Positions 38,971 through 48,720 are shown, numbered from the stretch's first letter. The stretch: 61,470 nt of DNA from an uncultured Clostridia bacterium (GCA_947628215.1 CANQYZ010000008.1:1-61470); one strand, 5' to 3'. Notes: generated by a model not told the origin, from the letters alone. Numbers and translations are program-made.

Positions 38971-39025
38971 TATACATCCTCCTTAATTTCTCTAAAAATC
39001 GCATAATATCAAATCTTACAACACT

Positions 39026-39054
39026 ATTATACACCCTTATGTCAACTTTTTCAA
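39026..39054 (-). promoter_or_regulatory. Promoter of the giant surface-protein operon
   Basis: Minus-strand TTGAAA, 17-base spacer, TATAAT. The leader is about 50 bases. Confidence 0.68.
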
Positions 39055-39275
39055 TGCTTTTGTAACATTTTTGTAATAGTTTTGTATATTTTTTTACTTT
39101 TTAGTATCTAAATTGAAATATTACATAAAAATATATCTTTTGCGCCTATCTTTTGTCAATACAATTTTGCTTTTTTCTATATATTTTTAGTTTCAAATTA
39201 TTAGTCTTTTTCTATTCTATTCCAAACCCTTTAATTTAGGACATTTCTGCAAATAATAATTATAAAAAATAAAAA
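39055..39275. other. AT-rich intergenic stretch with no recognised feature
   Basis: Together with 38971-39054 this makes a gap of about 350 bases between genes. Apart from the promoter and the deacetylase terminator I see no open frame, RNA motif or repeat here. Confidence 0.5.
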
Positions 39276-39278
39276 TAA

Positions 39279-39320
39279 AAAGCTGCGCTCCCAGGGATTT
39301 CCCTAGGAGTGCAGACTTTT
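39279..39320 (-). terminator. GC-rich terminator of the polysaccharide deacetylase gene
   Basis: A long stem of about 14 bp (CTGCACTCCTAGGG with CCCTGGGAGCGCAG, two mismatches/wobbles) and a four-base loop, followed on the minus strand by CTTTTTATTTTT. It is far richer in GC than the native terminators. Confidence 0.85.
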
Positions 39321-39326
39321 TTCCGC

Positions 39327-40553
39327 TCAATTTGAAACTCCGTGATGCACAGGAGTCGTTTTGGTGCTTAAGGTCACGAAGACATATTCTCTTAGACTGC
39401 AGTAGTCAAGAATTTCTCTCAGTGCCTCCAAAGTGGCTTCCTTCCCAGCTGCGTCGTGCATGAGCACAACATTTAACCTGCCTGGCATAATTCCGCCTAT
39501 TACATTTCTTACGATCTCATTTTTCGTCTTGGCAGACCCTGCGTCATCAGAATCTATATTCCAATCGTAATAGACATATCCTGCCTCCTCGACTGCTTTT
39601 ACAGACTCTGACATAACACCTTCGCAGTAATTTCTGCTAACAGTGTTTGAAGATCCGCCCGGAAATCTAATTACTTTCGACGACTCTCCACCTGTTGTCT
39701 CTACGACCTGTTCCTCGATTTTTTTGAAGTTATCAAGTACTTTGTCGACAGACTCGTAAATGGAATAGTCGTGGCTGTAACCATGAAATCCAATTGTATG
39801 ACCTTCTTCGTACTCTCTTCTTATAATGTCTTCCCTTCCTTCGAAGTTCAGAACAAAGAAAGTCGCCTTCACGCCATACTCTTTCAAGAGATCCAAGATT
39901 TGTGGAGTAATCGTTTCTGAAGGACCATCGTCAAACGTAAGGGCTATAATTCCTCTAGTAATCTTTACAGGCTGAGTAACTCTAGCTTCATTCCCAGAAG
40001 AATCAGAAACAGTGTAAATCAGTTCATAACTTCCAGCATCCTTAATCCGGTAATTCACCTCAACATTTTCCGTTATGTCCCCGTCATAATTATCCACAGC
40101 TTTGTACGGTCTTGCCTTTGCAGCGTCAATGCTCTCGAAGTACTCGTTCTCACCGATTGTGTCTAGCGTAATTACTGGCTCTGTCTTGTCCACAACTTTG
40201 ATTGTAAGAGTCTGCGTAATTCCGAAGAATCTTGGCGTATAGCGAACTTTGTAGTTTCCAAGCTTGTTCCAGTCAATCACATCAGAATCTCTTTTAAAAA
40301 TCCATGAAGTATCATGACCTGCAAAATTCGGCTTGTAATCATCAATGTTCACAACGTTTCCAACCTCAGTCTCTACAACGTACTTGTTCAGATAGGACAT
40401 GCAAGACATGATACAGTAAGTATCAATCACCATCATATCAGCGAGCACAACCAGCGTCACGATCAGCTTAACCTTGGCCACCTTGCCAATCACCTGTTCC
40501 CGTCTATGGCCACGCTTAGGTACCGCAAAGTTTTGGGAACTCCGTCTCTTCAT
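39327..40553 (-). CDS. Membrane-anchored polysaccharide deacetylase, foreign base composition
   Basis: A 408-residue extracytoplasmic carbohydrate deacetylase. Residues 33-55 form a membrane anchor; residues about 75-200 hold a DUF5011/HYR-like beta domain (VDKTEPVITLD, TYTVSDSSGN-type sequence). The NodB domain follows: ALTFDDGPSE (catalytic and metal Asp), GFHGYSHDYS (metal His pair), RFPGGSSN, and VLMHDAAG. It would remove acetyl groups from peptidoglycan or other glycans. Its codons are strongly enriched in G and C at third positions compared with every flanking gene, and it uses CGG as arginine twice (plus 40047-40049 and 40542-40544), which native genes here never do. Own promoter and GC-rich terminator. 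Likely horizontally acquired. Confidence 0.9.
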   Translation of the reverse strand: MKRRSSQNFAVPKRGHRREQVIGKVAKVKLIVTLVVLADMMVIDTYCIMSCMSYLNKYVVETEVGNVVNIDDYKPNFAGHDTSWIFKRDSDVIDWNKLGNYKVRYTPRFFGITQTLTIKVVDKTEPVITLDTIGENEYFESIDAAKARPYKAVDNYDGDITENVEVNYRIKDAGSYELIYTVSDSSGNEARVTQPVKITRGIIALTFDDGPSETITPQILDLLKEYGVKATFFVLNFEGREDIIRREYEEGHTIGFHGYSHDYSIYESVDKVLDNFKKIEEQVVETTGGESSKVIRFPGGSSNTVSRNYCEGVMSESVKAVEEAGYVYYDWNIDSDDAGSAKTKNEIVRNVIGGIMPGRLNVVLMHDAAGKEATLEALREILDYCSLREYVFVTLSTKTTPVHHGVSN

Positions 40554-40640
40554 ATAGTTTACCTCCTCAATATGCTTTGTTCCAAATCAAGACATGTCGT
40601 AGAAAAGATCCCACGAAATATCATAATCTGTAACATTATA

Positions 40641-40669
40641 ATTATACCACTTTTTAGGTAAAAAGTAAA
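40641..40669 (-). promoter_or_regulatory. Promoter of the polysaccharide deacetylase gene
   Basis: Minus-strand TTTACT, 17-base spacer, TATAAT, about 90 bases before the ATG; GAGGAGG precedes the start. Confidence 0.6.
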
Positions 40670-40781
40670 TTATGTAACCTGTTTCATATCATTTAATTTA
40701 CAAATATGTAATTTGCTTGAATACTATATAAACTTTGATATACACTTATCTTGAGAGATTTTATGTAAAAGGTAAGAAAAA

Positions 40782-43700
40782 ATGGCAGATGCAGAAGAAG
40801 ATATTTCAAAAAGAAAAGCTTTTCTAGATGAAATATCAAGATATAAAAATGTAATTGAATCATTCAAAAAAGTACTTGAGATTATTAAAACTAATGATCT
40901 TTCTTCTTTTGATGAATTTTTTTTAAACATAGCACAAAATACATCAGATTCATTAGATAGTGAAATTAGTTATATGCATGAATCTATATCTATTCTTTCT
41001 GATGCTCTAAAAAATGACGATTCTAGTGATTGTAAGCATTTAAGAGAGTCACTAGAACATTTAAAATATTTGTCTGACTCTCAATATAGAAATATAGACT
41101 CAAGAAATGTTTCGTTTTTATATAAAGAATATACTATGACTCAAAAGAAATCATTTCCTAGAATTGTACGTGGAAACAGTAGAAATTTTGCTAAATTTTT
41201 AGAAATGATTGATGAATCTGCTATTAATGATGCATCTATTATCTTTTTAAAAAAATTAAATGAAATTACTAGTGATATAAAAAAATATAGAGAATCTCTA
41301 AAAAATCAAAGTGACTCAGAAAGCAAAAGAAATATTGAAGTAGCACTAAATAATTTTGAAGAATCAGTAGATAGCTTTATTTCGGTAGCAACTCAAGATT
41401 CTTTTGGCTTTAGCTCACCAAATAACGATAATTATTTTGATTATCTTACAACAACTACTAGTTCTTTTCGATTTCCAAAAGAAACATTTCATCATAGATT
41501 TACTAATAGTTATAGTAAATTTTTATTTAATCTTACTAATCAAAAAGTTAATACTAGTTATTTTGAAATATTGCGTTCACTTATGCTAACACACGTTGCC
41601 TCTTCTTATGAGCAAAGTTTAAGTGAACAAATCCCAGATGAAATACTAGAATCTTATTTAAAAAGTTTTACTTCAATTGAAATGAATGAAGAAAAACTAG
41701 TAGCAAGTCAAAGAGAAAATGATGTTCAGCAAAAATATAGACAAATAAGAAATAGTATAATGCATCACCAGCTAACATATAATCCTGAAAATAATACAAT
41801 TGTACTTAAAAGTAATTATATGAATTCTGCAGAAATTCCGTATGAACATTTTTTCGAAGCACTTTATAATTTATTTTGCTTCAAAGAGCCTCTAAGTTAT
41901 GATAGTTTAAATGCATTTTTCTTGTTTCCAGATGACTTACATATAAATTCAAAAAAAGAATTATTTGAATTTTTTAATAACGCAAAAATACTTCAAATGG
42001 ATTTTTCAAAATTATCTACTTTAGATGAAAATGAAATACACGAAATTTCTAATGAAATAATAAATAAATATTCTTCTATCTATATTTCTGATGGAAAAGA
42101 AGCATTTATAGAAGAAGTGAAGAAAAACGTAAAAGGTTTAAAAAATTTAGACGATTCTGTTGTAGATGACTTTTTATCTAATATTTCAATTAGAGAACTT
42201 AATGCATTAGAAAAAAGGCATATTGAAGAGAGAATAAAAATCACTTATGATTTTAGTGGAAAATTGCTTAAATCATCTATTCCAAATCTTGAAAAACTTA
42301 CAGAAACTTCTTTACTAACTGATTTACAAAAAGATCATTTTAAAAATTGGCTAGAAAAAGTAAAAAATGAAGAAATTGATGATGATAATGTTAAAGAATA
42401 TATGAATTCACTAATGCATTTACCCTTACCTACAGATTTTATAGAGAAAATAGTTAATTATTCAAAAACTAGTGATTTTTACAATATGCAATCAGATTCT
42501 AAAAAGTATCTTTTACAATCATTTTTAATGGAGCATACGCATCCTGATAAATTTGCTTCACTTGTTTTTGCAGATTACTTAAATAAAGTATTATTTAAAA
42601 CAAACCTACATTTAAACATTGGAGAAAACTCAACATTTAATCCAAATAGTTTATATTTTATAAAATATAAAAAAGCAATTACTGCACAATATGCTATTGC
42701 ACTTATTGGATACTCAATTGGAACACTAAAGAATTTATTAGACAATAACAATATATTTTTTAACTTTGGCTCTATAAAAATTCCTGAAGGAATTGAATAT
42801 TCATGTTTCTTAGATAGTTCTAGTTTAGGAAGTAGATTAAATATACCAGGTCAGGTAGAACCAACTAAATTAGGTGAAGCTCTTGAAAAACGTCAAAATA
42901 GTAAAGATGATTTTGTTTCAGCACTTAATGAGCTTTCTATTAAAAATTTTGCATCACTTGGATACAATTCTCAATTTAATTTAGCAGAAGAAAAAGCACT
43001 TCCTAGATGGCAATCATATCAAGAGCTACTAGAAATGAAAAGTAAATATTCAGATTACTGCAAAGAGCATTCAGGTGATACTCTTGGAAGCATTGAATTT
43101 TTAGTAAAAAAATATTCTGATAAAATCAAAGGTCAAAGAGAGCAAGATGAAGATCAATCTATTATATTTGCAATTGATTCTGTGCTAAAACATCAAGGCT
43201 CTTCTGAAGGGTCACTTGAAGATGATCTAAACAAAAAATATACTAAAATACAAAAAATGAAATTATTAAGGCTATATAAACAAAAACACAATATAAAGGA
43301 TTCTACTGTTGGTACAGATAATGTTTTATTGTATTTGTATAAAGATTTAGTCTTCTCTTCTGAGGATTCAGTAACTGAAAACGATTTATTAGCAGTTAAA
43401 GGTCTTCCAGAAAGTTTTATTCAAGAATTCTTAGAAGACTTTAAAAAGACTTTAGAAAGTAAACTTGACTTTGATTTAGGAAAATCAGAAATAGAGGCAA
43501 ACGCTGGAATATCTAAGCTAAAAGAAGAACTTCACAAAAAAATATCTAAAGAATTCTTCTCTTCTTCAAGTATTGCTATTTTAGAAGATTTAATAGTTGG
43601 AGCAAAAGCTTGGGAAACTTTATATAATGCAGATGATGAAGAATTAGCAAATGATAGATTTGAATTTAATCAGGATAAATCTGAATTTTTTAGACATATA

Positions 43701-44192
43701 AGAAATTCTATTTCACATAATAGAATAATTATTCATAATGATACTGATTCTTTTTTCGAATTAGAATTTTTTGATACTTCTGACACACCAAACAGTACAG
43801 AAAATTCTTTTACTGCTAGGATTAAAAGTTTAGATGATATATTAAGTCTTACTGATGAAATATCTAGAGTTTTAGACAGTACATATAAATTACAGCATAC
43901 AAACACTCCGACAATACAATCTATTATATATAATTGTCTTCATTCTCTTAATATATTTTCAAAAAAGACTTCTCCTAAATTAACTTCAAAAGATACTTCT
44001 GCAAAAGAATTAATGTATGAATTATCAGAAAATAGTATAAATTATGCAAAAGAGTTAATAAAAAGGTATGAAGGAAATTTTAACCCTTATGTTACTATGT
44101 TAGAAGGTATAATAAGAGAATATGAATCAACATTATCTAGATTTAAAGAAATGGAAAAAACTAGCCAAAATTCTAATGGTGATTCAAGATAA
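40782..44192 (+). CDS. Large protein with two HEPN-like R-x4-H motifs, function unknown
   Basis: I do not recognise this 1136-residue protein as a whole. Two similar segments stand out: YRQIRNSIMHHQ (R323, H328) and FRHIRNSISHNR (R974, H979). Each has the RN-x3-H form of HEPN ribonuclease motifs and is followed by beta-strand-like sequence and a helix (IPYEHFFEALYNLF and IKSLDDILSLTDEI). The two motifs are about 650 residues apart with long helical regions between and around them. No signal peptide, membrane helix, nuclease or helicase motif is seen. Composition is native, with no CGG codon. A small gene follows after 11 bases and a shared terminator closes the unit. Possible roles are RNA cleavage or toxin-like defence, which is inference. 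No CRISPR array is nearby. Confidence 0.62.
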   Translation: MADAEEDISKRKAFLDEISRYKNVIESFKKVLEIIKTNDLSSFDEFFLNIAQNTSDSLDSEISYMHESISILSDALKNDDSSDCKHLRESLEHLKYLSDSQYRNIDSRNVSFLYKEYTMTQKKSFPRIVRGNSRNFAKFLEMIDESAINDASIIFLKKLNEITSDIKKYRESLKNQSDSESKRNIEVALNNFEESVDSFISVATQDSFGFSSPNNDNYFDYLTTTTSSFRFPKETFHHRFTNSYSKFLFNLTNQKVNTSYFEILRSLMLTHVASSYEQSLSEQIPDEILESYLKSFTSIEMNEEKLVASQRENDVQQKYRQIRNSIMHHQLTYNPENNTIVLKSNYMNSAEIPYEHFFEALYNLFCFKEPLSYDSLNAFFLFPDDLHINSKKELFEFFNNAKILQMDFSKLSTLDENEIHEISNEIINKYSSIYISDGKEAFIEEVKKNVKGLKNLDDSVVDDFLSNISIRELNALEKRHIEERIKITYDFSGKLLKSSIPNLEKLTETSLLTDLQKDHFKNWLEKVKNEEIDDDNVKEYMNSLMHLPLPTDFIEKIVNYSKTSDFYNMQSDSKKYLLQSFLMEHTHPDKFASLVFADYLNKVLFKTNLHLNIGENSTFNPNSLYFIKYKKAITAQYAIALIGYSIGTLKNLLDNNNIFFNFGSIKIPEGIEYSCFLDSSSLGSRLNIPGQVEPTKLGEALEKRQNSKDDFVSALNELSIKNFASLGYNSQFNLAEEKALPRWQSYQELLEMKSKYSDYCKEHSGDTLGSIEFLVKKYSDKIKGQREQDEDQSIIFAIDSVLKHQGSSEGSLEDDLNKKYTKIQKMKLLRLYKQKHNIKDSTVGTDNVLLYLYKDLVFSSEDSVTENDLLAVKGLPESFIQEFLEDFKKTLESKLDFDLGKSEIEANAGISKLKEELHKKISKEFFSSSSIAILEDLIVGAKAWETLYNADDEELANDRFEFNQDKSEFFRHIRNSISHNRIIIHNDTDSFFELEFFDTSDTPNSTENSFTARIKSLDDILSLTDEISRVLDSTYKLQHTNTPTIQSIIYNCLHSLNIFSKKTSPKLTSKDTSAKELMYELSENSINYAKELIKRYEGNFNPYVTMLEGIIREYESTLSRFKEMEKTSQNSNGDSR

Positions 44193-44203
44193 AGGAATAA
44201 AAT

Positions 44204-44674
44204 ATGGAAGATATCGCACTTAGGAATTCTTGCCAAGAAGTTTATTATATTTTATATCATTTAGATATAAATGACTTTGCAAAAATTCCGGAAACAGTAA
44301 TTACATATATAGATTCTTATCGTAATAAAGATTACGATTATTCTTTCGATGCTTCAAACCGCAATTATTCTGAGCTTACAGCAGCTATTTTACTTACTAT
44401 TTACCATGAATATATCGCAGATGAAAAATCGAAAAAAACTTTAGAAGATATTATAAAACTTAAAGAAAAAGAATCTTTTGTAAAGGAAAGAATAAATGAG
44501 AATAATAACTTTAAGTCTTCAAGAACCGACAATGAAGTTAAAGAACCTGAAACTCTAGACAGTGAAAAAATTGAAATAAAACAAAGTAGTGTTCCTATAG
44601 AATATAAAGAAAATTTATTTACAATAATTATTTCTAAAATTAAAAAGTTCTTTAACTTTTTTAAGAAAAAATAA
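44204..44674 (+). CDS. Small protein of unknown function downstream of the dual R-x4-H gene
   Basis: A 156-residue protein, probably cotranscribed and coupled with the preceding gene (11-base gap, AAAGGAAT upstream of ATG). The first 95 residues form a compact helical domain with LRNSCQEVYYILYHL, KIPETVITYI and YSFDASNRNYSELTAAILLTIYHEY, resembling a small protein common in clostridial genomes whose function I do not know. A charged linker follows. The last 22 residues (IIISKIKKFFNFFKKK) form a basic amphipathic helix suited to membrane or nucleic-acid contact. Confidence 0.6.
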   Translation: MEDIALRNSCQEVYYILYHLDINDFAKIPETVITYIDSYRNKDYDYSFDASNRNYSELTAAILLTIYHEYIADEKSKKTLEDIIKLKEKESFVKERINENNNFKSSRTDNEVKEPETLDSEKIEIKQSSVPIEYKENLFTIIISKIKKFFNFFKKK

Positions 44675-44720
44675 ACTAAATAGTAAATAATGAATAAAAA
44701 ATAAGTATAAATAATAAAAA

Positions 44721-44757
44721 AGCAGTCCATGAATCTGTTTCATGGACTTATTTTTAT
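44721..44757. terminator. Bidirectional terminator between the dual R-x4-H unit and fbp
   Basis: Stem AGTCCATGAA/TTCATGGACT with a short loop. On the plus strand TATTTTTATA follows; on the minus strand TGCTTTTTTATTA follows. The two flanking units converge on it, and fbp ends at its edge. Confidence 0.85.
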
Positions 44758-46727
44758 ACTTTCTGTTTAATTTCACCTGACTCATAGAATTTAAGTAATT
44801 CTTCTAAGTCTGCTATTTCTGACTTTAATCTCTTTCCTGTGTCTGTATCTCCAACTAATACTCTCTTACTTCCAGCTTCTTTTATAACTAATTCTGATAT
44901 AATATCTTTTTCTTCTATAATAGCATTTTCAACTGATTCAAATGGTTTATTTTGACTTAATAATAATCCATTTGAATTTGATGTTAATATATATCCTGCA
45001 TTACCAGTAGTCTGTTGATAACTTTTAGCAAATCCCCCATCTATAACAAGAAGCTTTCCATTTCCTCTTATTGGACTTTCTCCATCTTTTGCTTTTACTG
45101 GCATATGTCCGTTTACTATATGAGAATCTGTTTCTGATAAATTAAATTCTCTGAGAATCTTATTACATACTTCTTCGTTATTAGTTACTCTATAATATGG
45201 ATTTTTTATTTCTTTATGCATTTCTGGATCTTTTACAAAATAGCTTTCAAAAGTAGCCATTTTATCTTTGCCAAAGAAAGGTGAATCTGGAGAAATCCAT
45301 AAATACCACATAATATCTAAAGAATAATCATCTACTGTATCTTTATTTAACCAAATTTTATTTATACTTTCATTTATAATATCTAAATATTCTTTTCCTT
45401 TTGTTTTGTAACCTAAAAATTCTACTTCTTTAAATTCTCCTTCTTCAGTCATTGGAATACATGCGTGGAACAAAAGATTTGAATTAAATATCTTATATAA
45501 TGATCCTTTTTTTATTAAAAAGTCAATATGATCATTTAATCTTTGACTCTTTTTAAAAGATTCAGAAAGTCTATCTATTACTTCTTTTTCTTTTTCAGAT
45601 AATTCATAAACATTATTTGGATTTATTGTTGGAAAATTAGTATCATTTATTTCATATTTTTTTCCATTTATAACAATATATCCTTTTTTCAAGTTCATTT
45701 TATCTAAAAGAAGTCTATTTTCCATATGGTATTCTGGATGTCTTCTTATCATCTGTCCTTCAAGCTTAAATTGTATGATTGTAATAGCTTTATGTATTTT
45801 TGCGATAGTTATCTTATCACTGCTATCATATTTTGATTCATCAAATACTTTTGGAAAGAAATTTCTGCATTCATCATTTTTATATGTTTCCATTGCAAAA
45901 GTAGAAAGAGGTCTTATATTTATACCATAAGCATCTTCTAGAATTCCTATATTATTATATCTAGCACTATTTCTTATAACAGTTGCAATACATGCTTCAT
46001 TACCACAAGTTGCTCCAGTCCATAAAACATCATGATTTCCCCACTGAATATCTAAGCTATGAAATCTTTTTAATTTTTCTACTACTAAATCTGGATGAGC
46101 TCCTCTATCAAAGACATCTCCAACTATGTGAAGGTGATCAATTGCCATTCTTTTAATTAAATTAGAAAGAGCAATAATAAATTCTTCTGCTTGGTTTAGT
46201 TTAATTATTGTATTTATAATTGCTTTATAATATCTTTCTTTATCTTTTTCATTCCATGCAGGAGTATTTAAAAGTTCATCTATAACATATTCAAATCCAC
46301 TAGTAATTGCTTTTCTTACTTTAGATCTTGTATATTTTGAACTTACTTTTTTTGCAACTTCAACTAAACGGTATAAAGTAATACTATACCATTCATCTAT
46401 ATCTTCTACTTCATTTTTAATTAGCTTTAATTTTTCTTCTGGATAATATATTAAAGTAGCAAGAGTATTTCTCTCCTTTTTTGTAATAGAATTTTCAAAA
46501 ACATCTTCAATTTTATTTTTAATAATTCCACCACCATTATTTAAAATATGTTCAAAAGGAGCAAACTCTCCATGAATATCACTTAAAAACATTTCTGTTC
46601 CTTTTGGAAGATTTATAATGGCTTGAAGATTAATAATCTCTTCACATACTTCATATATGTTTTTATACTCTTTGCTAAGCAAATTTAAATATTTTCTTTT
46701 ATCATATTCATTTTCCATATTAAACAT
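44754..46727 (-). CDS. fbp: Class III fructose-1,6-bisphosphatase
   Basis: A 657-residue Firmicutes-type class III FBPase, cytosolic, making fructose-6-phosphate in gluconeogenesis. The metallophosphatase core shows FLSDIHGEFAPFEH (about 41-54), HIVGDVFDRGAHPD (about 200), WGNHDVLW (about 233) and NGHMPVKAKDGESP (about 540), with IDGGF following. Length and motifs match B. subtilis YydE/Fbp. A promoter (ATGACA-17-TATAAT) lies at 46751-46779. It stands alone between convergent neighbours. Confidence 0.96.
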   Translation of the reverse strand: MFNMENEYDKRKYLNLLSKEYKNIYEVCEEIINLQAIINLPKGTEMFLSDIHGEFAPFEHILNNGGGIIKNKIEDVFENSITKKERNTLATLIYYPEEKLKLIKNEVEDIDEWYSITLYRLVEVAKKVSSKYTRSKVRKAITSGFEYVIDELLNTPAWNEKDKERYYKAIINTIIKLNQAEEFIIALSNLIKRMAIDHLHIVGDVFDRGAHPDLVVEKLKRFHSLDIQWGNHDVLWTGATCGNEACIATVIRNSARYNNIGILEDAYGINIRPLSTFAMETYKNDECRNFFPKVFDESKYDSSDKITIAKIHKAITIIQFKLEGQMIRRHPEYHMENRLLLDKMNLKKGYIVINGKKYEINDTNFPTINPNNVYELSEKEKEVIDRLSESFKKSQRLNDHIDFLIKKGSLYKIFNSNLLFHACIPMTEEGEFKEVEFLGYKTKGKEYLDIINESINKIWLNKDTVDDYSLDIMWYLWISPDSPFFGKDKMATFESYFVKDPEMHKEIKNPYYRVTNNEEVCNKILREFNLSETDSHIVNGHMPVKAKDGESPIRGNGKLLVIDGGFAKSYQQTTGNAGYILTSNSNGLLLSQNKPFESVENAIIEEKDIISELVIKEAGSKRVLVGDTDTGKRLKSEIADLEELLKFYESGEIKQKV

Positions 46728-46750
46728 CCTTTTTTTAAAAGTACTTTTAT

Positions 46751-46779
46751 ATTATACCATAATTGCATATTTTTGTCAT
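46751..46779 (-). promoter_or_regulatory. Promoter of fbp
   Basis: Minus-strand ATGACA, 17-base spacer, TATAAT. Confidence 0.58.
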
Positions 46780-46847
46780 TTTAATATATTTATCGGCTAA
46801 AAATCAGATATAATGCGGTCAAAATCTCATTTTTTTATTTCAAACTA

Positions 46848-46876
46848 TTGACATGGCTAGATTTTTACACTATAAT
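46848..46876 (+). promoter_or_regulatory. Promoter of the initiator tRNA gene
   Basis: Plus-strand TTGACA, 17-base spacer, TATAAT, 12 bases before the tRNA. Confidence 0.78.
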
Positions 46877-46888
46877 AATTTAAGACAT

Positions 46889-46964
46889 CGCGAGATAGAG
46901 CAGTTGGCAGCTCGTCGGGCTCATAACCCGGAGGTCGTAGGTTCGAGTCCTACTCTCGCAACCA
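46889..46964 (+). tRNA. Initiator tRNA-Met (anticodon CAT)
   Basis: A complete 76-base cloverleaf with encoded CCA. The anticodon stem-loop is CGGGCTCATAACCCG: three consecutive G-C pairs next to the CAT loop. The acceptor stem has a C1-A72 mismatch (CGCGAGA against TCTCGCA). Both are hallmarks of formyl-methionine initiator tRNA. The D-loop AGCAGTTGGCAGCTC and T-arm GGTTCGAGTCC are standard. Confidence 0.95.
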
Positions 46965-46970
46965 AAAGTT

Positions 46971-47012
46971 AAAAAATAGCGTGTTTCAATTTTTTTGAGA
47001 CACGTTATTTTT
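46971..47012 (+). terminator. Terminator after tRNA-fMet
   Basis: A long stem AAAAAATAGCGTGTTTCAA with a near-perfect complement (TTGAGACACGTTATTTTTT). The downstream arm itself supplies the T-run. Confidence 0.82.
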
Positions 47013-47109
47013 TAGTTTATCACTTTAGTTTTTCTTTCTATTTTCCCTTTATATAGATAAAATATTGCAAGCTTTTGTTAATAAAGTTATTCTAATTATA
47101 TTTTATAAA

Positions 47110-48720
47110 TTAGCGTTTTTTTAGTCCATCTTTCCAATCACTTAATCTTACGACAACAGTACCGTTTATTATTTTTATGCCATCTTTCTCCGGATAGTAT
47201 TTCATACTTTTATATTCTTCGGTTTCAAATATATCTTCACTTTCCCATTCACTTACTAAATTTAAATTAGTTCCCAAATATTCATATAATATAGCATTCC
47301 AGCTATCTAGATTTCCCCACCAAATAGTAGATGTATCAGAAATAAATCCCCAACTTCTATCAAAAATTTTATTTTTCTCAATATCGTTATTATATTTATT
47401 TAAGTACTTATTATTTTTTAATCCTCCCAATAAAAGAACAGGTGTATCTGGTGTATATTCATCTAATTCTTCAATTCTTGTTACTAGTCTATTTGTAGTT
47501 AATATTGCTTGATTTTGCATTAATCTAATTGCATTATATGACGCATTATCTTGACATATATAAATCCATGAAATAATTAAACTACATATAATTACAACAT
47601 TTTTAAATAAGTTAAAAATTATCGTTTTAGGTAATAGTTCTATTATTTTAAAGAATATTGGAAATACTAATATCATAGAACAAGCCATTAAAATATGAAT
47701 ATCTACTTCAGGAGCAATTATTTCAATTATTCCAAAGCATAAAGGTGATAATATTATTAAAGCTATTAACATTATTAAGTTTGAAATATTTTTATATATT
47801 TTATTTTTAATAGCAAGATATATTATTGAAATAAGTACAATAGCAAATATTATACTATAGAATATATTTGTTCCCCAAATAGTGTTAGGAATCATCTTAT
47901 CATTAAAGAAATAGTTAAAAAAGCTTTGATATGCTTGTGGAATTAAACTAGGCATATCAAATATTATTCCCAAACCAATTTTATTTGCGCCATTATAATT
48001 TGCTATTTGTAAATTAAGAGCAATCAAAACTAAATGCGATATTATATAAAATACAGCAACACCTATTAGACCCATTAAAATATATCTGATTATATTTGAT
48101 AAAAATTTCTTTTTTTCAACATTATTTAATATATCTATAATTAATGTAGATATACAAAGTACCATTGCTACAGAAAGATATGTTTGATATATTCCAATTG
48201 AATATGCAAGTAATAAACCACTAATAACAACTACTTTTTTATTTTCATATTTCCTTATAAGAAAAACAGATAATGTTGCTAAAAGTAATCCTAATATATA
48301 CGCATCAGAACAATAAAAGAATGTAAGTGTTGCTGATATATTAGGTGCTACTGCTAAAATAATTGCTATTAAATATTTAAAAAACTTTTTCTCTATTTTA
48401 AAAATATCTATTAGTAAAATAACAGTTATTCCTAAAAGAATACTACAAATTAATGTAGATAATATCGGAGATACAATATTTCCTTTTAGCATTTGTACAA
48501 AATATAATCCAAATCTCAATAATCGAGCTTCCCAAAAAGTTGCCTCATGATATATGCTATTTATTAAAGTATCTGGGCCTGTTATTTCTAAGGCATATAG
48601 TGCAAAATGTGTAATTAGTGATGTCATTAATGTGACTATAAAAATTGATATTTTTTCTTTTTCAAATCTTAATTTAATATTCTCAATATCTTTTTGAAAT
48701 ATTTTCTTTAACCTTTCCAT
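47110..48720 (-). CDS. GtrII-like glucosyltransferase-family membrane protein
   Basis: A 536-residue polytopic protein with about eleven hydrophobic helices spread over residues 30-390 and a soluble C-terminal part. The arrangement and motifs (HEATFWEARLLRFGLYF near the start, FYCSDAYILGLLLATLSVF, and YQTYLSVAMVL) fit the GtrII glucosyltransferase / DUF6056-like group, which move sugars from lipid carriers to outer glycans. Substrate unknown. It lies alone, 390 bases from the DUF6514-like gene on the same strand. Confidence 0.72.
   Translation of the reverse strand: MERLKKIFQKDIENIKLRFEKEKISIFIVTLMTSLITHFALYALEITGPDTLINSIYHEATFWEARLLRFGLYFVQMLKGNIVSPILSTLICSILLGITVILLIDIFKIEKKFFKYLIAIILAVAPNISATLTFFYCSDAYILGLLLATLSVFLIRKYENKKVVVISGLLLAYSIGIYQTYLSVAMVLCISTLIIDILNNVEKKKFLSNIIRYILMGLIGVAVFYIISHLVLIALNLQIANYNGANKIGLGIIFDMPSLIPQAYQSFFNYFFNDKMIPNTIWGTNIFYSIIFAIVLISIIYLAIKNKIYKNISNLIMLIALIILSPLCFGIIEIIAPEVDIHILMACSMILVFPIFFKIIELLPKTIIFNLFKNVVIICSLIISWIYICQDNASYNAIRLMQNQAILTTNRLVTRIEELDEYTPDTPVLLLGGLKNNKYLNKYNNDIEKNKIFDRSWGFISDTSTIWWGNLDSWNAILYEYLGTNLNLVSEWESEDIFETEEYKSMKYYPEKDGIKIINGTVVVRLSDWKDGLKKR

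Noticed and set aside
38971..40781. Insertion sequence or integron carrying the deacetylase
   Set aside because: There is no transposase, integrase, terminal inverted repeat or target-site duplication at the borders that I can see, so I report only foreign composition.
40570..44760. CRISPR array or cas genes beside the dual R-x4-H protein
   Set aside because: I looked for spaced direct repeats on both sides and found none; only a promoter region and a terminator hairpin are present. No type VI claim is made.
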